Positions 57,333 to 64,000 of a stretch of DNA of 64,000 bases are shown piece by piece. The translations under genes were made by a program, and so were the position numbers. The notes under the pieces were generated by a model that was given only the letters and a program-made list of their open reading frames with translations, was not told the DNA's origin and did no database searches. Source of the DNA: Termitomyces sp. T153 (lineage: Eukaryota; Basidiomycota; Agaricomycetes; Agaricales; Lyophyllaceae); contig JACKQL020000001.1 in NCBI GenBank assembly GCA_018296165.2, forward strand, positions 2,604,001 to 2,668,000, given 5' to 3'. Within the stretch, counting starts at the first letter, position 1, and every line of letters begins with the position of its first letter.

Positions 57333-58583
57333 TCCAGGTCATTTTAACTATGTCAAGTGTTTAATTTATCCCAGGATCAATCTTAGTTTCACGCCACAAA
57401 ATGGGGTGTTCGAGTCTTAGCTGCCACACAGTTCAAATTCTCCCTTCTCTCTCGTTGTCAGTTATCACTTCTCTGTGATGATGTCCATTTGACATCGGTT
57501 TCTCTTTTCACACATTGTCATAAGATTCACATAAACTCCTCTAGGATTTACAAGACCTTTCTCTTGCCCCTGTCAAGTATCAAGGAATCCAATCTTAGTT
57601 AACATCATGTGGTTTCTATTGACCGCCGTGACATACATGATACCTTATACATGATACCTTGAGCATTCAGCTTCAAGCTTCAAGTTTTGGCTTTCTTTCC
57701 CCCGGCTCGTAGTAAGCACAATCTCCACCTTTTGTTGTCTCCCTTTTTGAAATGAAATAATTTCCCTGTTTCTCGAATTCACAAAAAGTTATGGTTGACA
57801 TGATTGATGCAGATGCCCTTCCACCAGGGATTCAGGATGAGATCTTACCCGTGGTTCAAAAAACTTGAGTGCCAGTGTGCTTACCTTCGAAAAATTCTGC
57901 CCAATTATTCAAAATGGCTAGCAAGTATTTTCGCTACACACGTGAAAATTTATTTCTTTCCAGCAGATAGAGGTGGGGACCATTCTATCGTGAGAACAAC
58001 AATCCTCGCGAGGTCCACTGGGATATAGCAATTAGGTTTCTTTTAGATTATGAGAGAGATTCTTGGCCTTGAGGCTTAGACAGATGTTTAGATTTGGAGT
58101 TGTATTTCCCAAACTCAATTGTGTTTCCGGCCTGTCTAAAGATAGTCGGTTGTCTTCCTGCATTGGGGACTATGGACATCTCGATGACGAACCTGGATTT
58201 ATTTATAATAGTGATACATATGTGGAAGGCGGATGAAAACTATTATACTTACAGGATCAAACTCGCAGTTCTGGCTCGTATTAGAAATTGAAAGGGGTAG
58301 CCTTGAAATTGTAGTACCATGCCAGGTGGATTCATTCGAGTTCACTACGGTCGAAGTAAGTACTGGTCTCGTGAAGCCGCTCTTGATCTAGTTTGCTACT
58401 GGTCGGGAAGCTTTCAGCAGCGTAGTCTCACACTGCCCCTGCTGCCCTCCATTCAAGCCCCGCTTTGTTTGGATGCTATTGTTGGCATATGAATCTCAAG
58501 TCGGACAGTAATTTAGGCAGTTCGTGATCACAACTAGACTCCTCGTGAGTCACCAAACATTTGCGCTTGTACTCGGGTCTAGA
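57333..58583. other. intergenic, no supported gene
   Basis: Over 1.2 kb downstream of palC. A start MVDMIDADALPPGIQDEILP at 57791 looks like an F-box-type opening but stops after 25 codons. Other frames (57804-58028, 58094-58291) lack features. Confidence 0.4.
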
Positions 58584-58645
58584 CTGAGATGATGAAGCCT
58601 CGGTCACCGCCTCTACCAAGTTCGGCTCCAATTGGTACCTATCAG
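58584..58645 (+). pseudogene. Relic of the palC 3' end
   Basis: GACTGAG, GATGATGAAGCCTCGGTCA and CCAATTGGTACCTA match in order the 3' coding part of palC at about 57226-57310 (GACTGAG, GATGACGACAAGCCTCGGTC, GGTACCTA), with small gaps. Too short and shifted to code. Suggests a former duplication of the palC region. Confidence 0.55.
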
Positions 58646-58928
58646 GCCCGATTTAAGTGTTATCAAAATGAGACGTCTGCGCCACACAGGCCCGTTATTT
58701 TAGCGGGCTCTCCAGCCTCTTTCGTCGTCATTCTTGATAGATGTTTACTAAGCGAAAGACCATCTATTGTTTATTTCTAATTATTTCCATTGCTGTGAGG
58801 CGATTTACCGTGACACTATATGGCACCGCGGTTTCTCCATCTGTTGCAATTTACAGCTATGTGCTTTATGAATCTACTGGAATCATATACAGAATCAACA
58901 GAATGTGGTTTGTAATGCTTCTTGGTAT

Positions 58929-59002
58929 GGTTCGATGGCGTAGTTGGTTATCGCATCTGTCTAACACACAGAAGGTCCCCAGTTCGAGCCTGGGTCGAAT
59001 CA
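58929..59002 (+). tRNA. tRNA-Val (anticodon AAC), copy 2
   Basis: Identical to copy 1 except in the T stem, where CCCAG/CTGGG replaces CTCAG/CTGAG, a paired change that keeps the stem. A TTTT Pol III stop follows at 59003. It ends 69 bp before the PIG-U start codon. Confidence 0.93.
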
Positions 59003-59071
59003 TTTTGTTGTATCTATTATTTATCAGATGCTATTTTTATAAGTATGCAAAGTTCTTCTCTTAAAATACTC

Positions 59072-60730
59072 ATGTCCAAAACGAAACGTTACTCACGAAG
59101 TCGTGGGCTTGCTTTTTCGGCTTTCCTAGCGGGTAGGCAACTTCTTGCATTCTCAAGCTCTTCTCGATTGCTACATGGGAACCAACAATTCTCCTCTGCC
59201 TTGACGTCCTACTCCCATTGTGGGTTATGCCATACTGTCCAGTCTAAACGCGTTGCTAATGAATCATAGTGCAGGAAGGGGTTTATCTCTTCAAGAATGG
59301 TGTCGATCCTTACTCAGGAGGAGTCTTCAGACATGTACGTGCCCTGACACTGCTCGTGCCGTCACTGAAATTTGGAATGTGTAGTCACCATTATACCTGT
59401 CGCTTTTCACCACTATTCTTCCTGTGACGGGTACAGCATCTTCGGTGTTGTGGACCTTGTCCGACGCATTGGGAGCATGGGCTTTGGTAAAGATTTGGAA
59501 TTCCCGGCAATGCGTGCCGAGTAGCAAGAGGGATACTTTGGTAGCCGCAATGTGAGTGCGACTTTGCAGTGTATGATATCTTACGTTGAGATCTTTTAGG
59601 TATCTTTTGAACCCCTACATATTTCTTCCCAGCTTAGCACAATCGACATCGTCATTTGAAAATACCTTGATGTTGTTATCTCTGATGTTTGCCAGCCAAG
59701 GTAAGGTCACCTTACCTTTCCCTTCTTATTTGTCGATGACGAACCCAACAGGCCGAGCTTCTGCTACCTTACTGTCGCTTGCGTTCCTCGTGCATCTGTC
59801 TTTATCCTCCATACTTATCCTAACGCCGCTCTTACTTCTGCTTCTCCTCGATCCTGTGTCTCGTCTGGCATCACCAAAATCATTGTTTTCTTTGGGGGTT
59901 GACTTCCGTCGGCTGATTCCATTTCTGGGCGAGTTTGTTATCTATCTCGGAACCTTCACGTTATTATCGACCTTCACCTCCGGAGGATGGTCGTGGATAA
60001 CACAGACGTGGGGTGCTAGGTCAGCCGTCTTGTCATATATCACTCATAAATGCTTGACCCAACACAGCCTTTCACTGCCTGATCTAACACCTACCACAGG
60101 TATGTGGTGGTACTTTTTCACTGAGATGTTCGACCACTTCCGGCCATTTTTCCTCATGGTCTTTTCGGTAAGGATATAAGTGAAATCTATTAGCTCACGC
60201 CTCTGAGGCTTCATCTTTTAGGTCCATCTTCTTATATACATTGCTCCAATATGTATCAAGTTTCAGTACGTTTCACGTTGATCTCATCTAGATGGGCCAA
60301 CAGAAGAATTTCTAGATATGACCCTTTGTACGCGGCATTCTTGCTTATTGGAATCTTGGGGACATTCAAAGCGTACCCCACACTTTCTGATCCTGGTTTG
60401 TTCTTATCCATGATTGCCATCTTCCCGGAGACATACCCATGTACGTCTTCTCTTTTCTGGAAGCCTTACAACTTGTATTTGTACTCATACTAATCTCAAG
60501 ATCTCCGGCATCCCATAGTCACAGCACTTTTGCATCTACACGCTTCACTCCTGATGCCGTTATTCAATCATTTGTGGCTCACTCAAGGCACCGGGAACGC
60601 CAACTTCTACTATGCTTCTACATTAGTCTTTGCCTGCTCCAATGGAGCTGCTTTATTAGATTGCATCTGGGCGGGACTCAGGATCGCCATTGGAGAAGAA
60701 AGGGAGGGCTATGCTGTTGCACAAGAGTAA
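59072..60730 (+). CDS. PIGU: GPI transamidase subunit PIG-U (Gab1/Cdc91)
   Basis: Nine exons: 59072-59219, 59270-59334, 59385-59551, 59600-59700, 59752-60019, 60068-60167, 60222-60265, 60316-60440, 60501-60730; 415 residues. Family blocks: LQEGVYLFKNGVDPYSGGVF, RHSPLYLSLFTTILPVTGT, MYLLNPYIFLPSLAQSTSSF, MWWYFFTEMFDHFRPFFLMV, PLYAAFLLIGILGTFKAYPT, and AIFPETYPYLRHPIVTALLH. At least eight hydrophobic segments are visible, as expected. PIG-U is the multi-pass ER subunit that recognises GPI anchors for transfer to proteins. The N-terminal 25 residues are basic and start is the first suitable ATG after the tRNA. Convergent with the next gene, 95 bp apart. Confidence 0.92.
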
Positions 60731-60825
60731 CTATGTATACCAATGTATTACCTATCAATGACAACGGTCTATCGAGATTTACTCGTGGAAGTAGTTGTCC
60801 TGTGAATCTGATTTTGTGGTTTCGC

Positions 60826-63074
60826 TCACAAATGAGGCTCCAAAGGAGGCACCGGCATTAACAATTCCTCGACTATGTGGGGATCTATGGGAATATTTGC
60901 CTTGTGTAGATACTCGTCGTTCCTACATGGATGCCTCGAGATGTCAACGGACTTTACGTGGGGACGGACGTGAAACCCGAAACATACCAGAACTATTGAG
61001 ATCGTTGAATTCGAGCATCGCATCATGTTGTGGGTGAATGATTGAACAGCAAAACTGACCTTGGAATAATGGCGACTACCAGAGTCACATCTGGAGATAC
61101 AGTCAGCATTGTGATGAGCATTCGGCAGAGTCCTCACAATATAGTAACCAGAGTTTGACCCTCTGCCCATCCCATTCGACGCACTAGCTTCACGCAAGCA
61201 ACAAGATTACAGGCGCTGCTAGAGCCCAAAAATAGTCCGTCGTGTTGTACAAGGAACCGAGACATTGAGACTGCTTCGGCGTCAGATATCCTATTGAAGG
61301 GCTTATTTTAGCTCGAACGACCGGAGACGAACTGAATTTAACGCGCCGGAATGCATCATCGATAATGGGCAGCGCAAGGTCAATGTTGTTTGTCAGTCTA
61401 TTGATACCACTGCAACATGTACGAGATGAGATAAAAATCCCAACGCAGGGCGTTCCGTAGTGTTGGAGAAATCGCGACGTACATTCCTTCAACTACCGTG
61501 TCGACTTGGTGCCGCCGCTTAGTACCTTCGCTTTCTTTGCGATCAAACATTACGCCATGTTTCACCTTCACGGCAGTCAGAAGTGGAAGCGCCGGAGGCA
61601 AATGTACGGACCTTGTTGTATAGACCGCTACCTTCGGGGTCAGCGAGCGCGACAACAACATTCTTGTTAAGAGATTTGATGTATTGACCGATTCCCGCAA
61701 GAGTTCCACCCGTACCTGAAAAGTGGTTAGATGTGGATGTGGTTCTCGGAGAGAAGGACGTGTCACCTGCACCACTGACAAATGCGTCAATGCGCCCATT
61801 AGTTTGTCTCCATATTTCTGGCCCGGTCCCTTCGAAATGAGCATCAAAGTTGCTTCGATTCTGGATTCGATGAGCTTCGTTGAGAATTTTCTTGACAAGG
61901 CATGGGACTTGCCTCAAACTGGTCAGCGAAGAATCCTCGGGGTTTTGTTAGATAATCCTCCTCCTCCTCAAGGTTATCTGTGTCAAAATTTACATGCAAA
62001 GATTTGGTAGACACAACAACCGACGAAGTCGGCGAGGGTATAAGGTGGGAGGGTTGCAGAAGTTCACTTTCAGTAAGAGAATCATTACGTCCGAATCTCG
62101 CAGCACGTTGTCTAGCAAGGTTCTACATATATTAGTCCTTCAACAGACAGTTGGATCCAACAAGTGACAGCGGTCGACTTACGACATACTATAAAGATAT
62201 GGATTCGCCAGACCAGAGATAAATCGATGAAGACGTACCTGCTTTTTGTCGACGATACTGGCGGGTCGGACTTGCTCGACTGTGGCACCTAGGGCCCGTA
62301 ACGCAGAAATCTTTTCCTTCGCTACATCATCGGGCATAATGATGGCTTGAGTCGGCAATGAATCACAAAGATCATATCGGAAGATTTGGAAGACGTACTG
62401 GCATCGTAGCCCCTAGTATTATGTCTTATGAGAAGAAGAATCGTCACGGTTGAAACGAGTAAACTCACTTTGCACGGGCAATAGTCGCGATGGAAATTCC
62501 AGTAGATCCAACAGTCCCTTCGAAGATTCGTGAACCTGTATGTCGTCGTAAGAGCCCCAATCGTTCAGCGTCGTTGATCACTGAAAACGAAATTTTGATC
62601 ACTTCTACATTCGAAGAACACGGGTGCTTACTGCGTAGGGCAACACGATCTTTGACACTTCCTCCAGGATTGAGAAACTACGTCACGTTTTAGGGGCATG
62701 CACAATGGAAGGCGATACGACCCACTTCAGCCTTCCCAAGTATTTCGACACCAAGAGCATCGCTTAACGAATTGATTCTGACCAGAGGTGTGTTTCCTTG
62801 GGTATTCAAATTAGGGTAGTCCTAATCGACACCCAAAATACAACACACCAATCAAGCCAGTGACACCCGAAACTACTTCGTCAATTCGCAGTTCAATCGG
62901 CCGTGGAGTAAATTTTTCCGCTATTTTCTGTCGTTTTCGCGTCTGGTAGTATAAGGCCAGAGATGTCGAGGTCAGAGAAAGCGAGAATCCGATGATGATT
63001 CCGTATAGGACGTGTCGCGTTGTTGAATGTGAGGGCCAGCGTATCCAGGAGGGTAGTTGGGGAAACCAAAGCAT
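60826..63074 (-). CDS. Membrane-anchored cysteine synthase-like PLP enzyme
   Basis: Sixteen exons: 62849-63074, 62726-62796, 62632-62677, 62469-62580, 62399-62412, 62239-62345, 62183-62188, 61913-62122, 61767-61860, 61612-61715, 61483-61565, 61347-61409, 61138-61290, 61060-61090, 60988-60992, 60826-60922; 473 residues. A membrane helix spans about 22-43. Then [30 protein letters not shown] (Lys108 for PLP), [95 protein letters not shown], and [19 protein letters not shown]. This is the fungal Cys12-like class of the OAS sulfhydrylase fold. Exons of 6 and 5 nt are required by frame. Intron 8 is GC-AG; intron 12 may be. Confidence 0.9.
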
Positions 63075-63536
63075 TTGGTCTCAATGAAGATGGAGGTCAT
63101 GAAGAACGTCCCGTCGCCCGATTTCATCATTCAAGGAGTAACTAGTGATCCCGACATAACAACGTATATATTCAACCTTTTCTCTTTATACGTAGATGCA
63201 TTTCCCTCACATATAGCGGCCGAAACTCTAGTCTTTTGTTTTCCGAAGATACTTCATCGACATTCGCTGTCAGTCTATTTCCCGTGCATTGACACGGTCG
63301 TTCATTTTGATGACTTGAACATTGGAATCCGTGCCGTAAGGGTCCTCAGTCAACAATCCCGTGCACATGCTGAAGCACCGTGCCACAGTGCCTACGTGCT
63401 TCAGAGCCCTTAATAGTATATATACCAATTGCGACATACGGACAAAATCGCAGTGGCATGTTCCCGCGAGGGTACCGAAAGATCATCTGCTAGAACCATT
63501 TCTCCGTTAACACCTTCACAGCTCACAAGACGCGCA
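63075..63536. other. intergenic, divergent promoters
   Basis: Between the divergent cysteine synthase-like and CoA-binding genes. A plus-strand frame of 118 codons starting with TTG-like codons at 63057 overlaps the enzyme start and has no features. Confidence 0.4.
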
Positions 63537-64000
63537 ATGTCTCTTGCTCACTACAACTTTGGTGCTATGACCGATGCCCAGAAGGTTGTTGGGAAGGCTT
63601 TTCTGAAGAAGTCTACCTTCGCAGTTGTTGGCGCGTCGAAAGATCAGATGAAAGTTGGGAATAAGGTAGCTTCCATCTTTGAGCATGACGAGGACTTGGA
63701 TAACTTTGAAATTTACAGGTACTTCGCTGGTACCAGGCCAGGGGTCTTGATGTTATCCCTGTCCATCCAGTTTGTTTGCTTACAGTGCCTTGCAATTTCA
63801 CCTAATCACATCCTGGTGTCATACAGAAGGAGCCCGAGCTGGAGGGGCTCAAGACTATCACCGAGATCTCTCAATTGTCCTCGCCTTCGACAACTGCACT
63901 CAGTATCATTACACCTCCCCAAGTACGCTCCACCATCACTGCGTGCCTCGAGCTACACAGCCCCTGACATCGGATTGTGGCAGATCACCCTTTTAGTCCT
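63537..64000 (+). CDS. CoA-binding (YccU-like) Rossmann protein, runs off the window
   Basis: Exons 63537-63665, 63719-63769, 63827-63922 and 63984 onward, introns 53-61 nt. Start MSLAHYNFGAMTDAQKVVGK, then STFAVVGASKDQMKVGNK, VLRWYQARGLDVIPVHP, KEPELEGLKTITEISQL, and ALSIITPPQITLLVL at the edge. The VGASKD glycine loop and PVHP strand are typical of the small CoA-binding domain proteins related to the succinyl-CoA synthetase alpha N-domain. Role unknown. The C-terminus is outside. Confidence 0.85.
   Translation, partial: MSLAHYNFGAMTDAQKVVGKAFLKKSTFAVVGASKDQMKVGNKVASIFEHDEDLDNFEIYRYFAGTRPGVLMLSLSIQFVCLQCLAISPNHILVSYRRSPSWRGSRLSPRSLNCPRLRQLHSVSLHLPKYAPPSLRASSYTAPDIGLWQITLLV

Noticed and set aside
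57791..57868. Possible F-box gene start (MVDMIDADALPPGIQDEILP)
   Set aside because: Stops after 25 codons and no downstream exon continues an F-box or LRR pattern.

Overview
The window is nuclear DNA of a filamentous basidiomycete, most likely an Agaricomycete. Genes are densely packed and cut by many 45-75 nt GT-AG introns. Gene content fits: class I hydrophobins, a FunK1-type fungal kinase, an expansin-like secreted protein, a palC/Rim23 gene, and a Ty3/gypsy chromovirus. The species cannot be named from this sequence. Coding genes were rebuilt by joining exons by hand, keeping reading frame and splice signals consistent, and by comparison with remembered protein families; no alignment was run.

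Left arm (1-12977), mostly minus strand: N-terminus of a D-2-hydroxyacid dehydrogenase, a LARGE-like GT49 glycosyltransferase, an amadoriase-like FAD oxidoreductase, two tandem class I hydrophobins inside a duplicated block of about 1.4 kb, a gene-poor stretch of about 3.4 kb, a tRNA-Leu with an intron, and an RRM protein with a glycine/arginine tail.

Middle (13080-32231): one FunK1-like kinase gene on the minus strand, now a pseudogene. A 7.06 kb LTR element (13997-21056, target duplication GCCTT) and a 9.30 kb Ty3/gypsy chromovirus (21553-30855, target duplication TAACA) have split it. The chromovirus is dead: its frame is broken by many stops, nearly all TGA, several of them where the gypsy family has a conserved arginine. 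This is what CpG-to-TpG decay of CGA codons produces.

Right arm (32851-64000): two tandem 12-exon acyl/aryl-CoA ligases, two small hypothetical genes, two tandem cornichon (Erv14-type) genes, an expansin-like secreted protein, an XPG/asteroid-type protein, another hypothetical gene, a mitochondrial-type NAD(H) kinase diverging from a large BRCT protein over a 100 bp gap, palC, PIG-U, a 16-exon membrane-anchored cysteine synthase-like enzyme, and the start of a CoA-binding-domain protein. Two tRNA-Val genes lie 50 and 69 bp upstream of the palC and PIG-U start codons.

Recurring themes are local tandem duplication (hydrophobins, CoA ligases, cornichons, tRNA-Val), several GC-AG introns and very small exons, and a retroelement-loaded, mutationally decayed island inside one kinase gene. 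No CRISPR array, operon or previously undescribed multi-gene system was seen. The least explained item is the extra ORF downstream of pol in the chromovirus.
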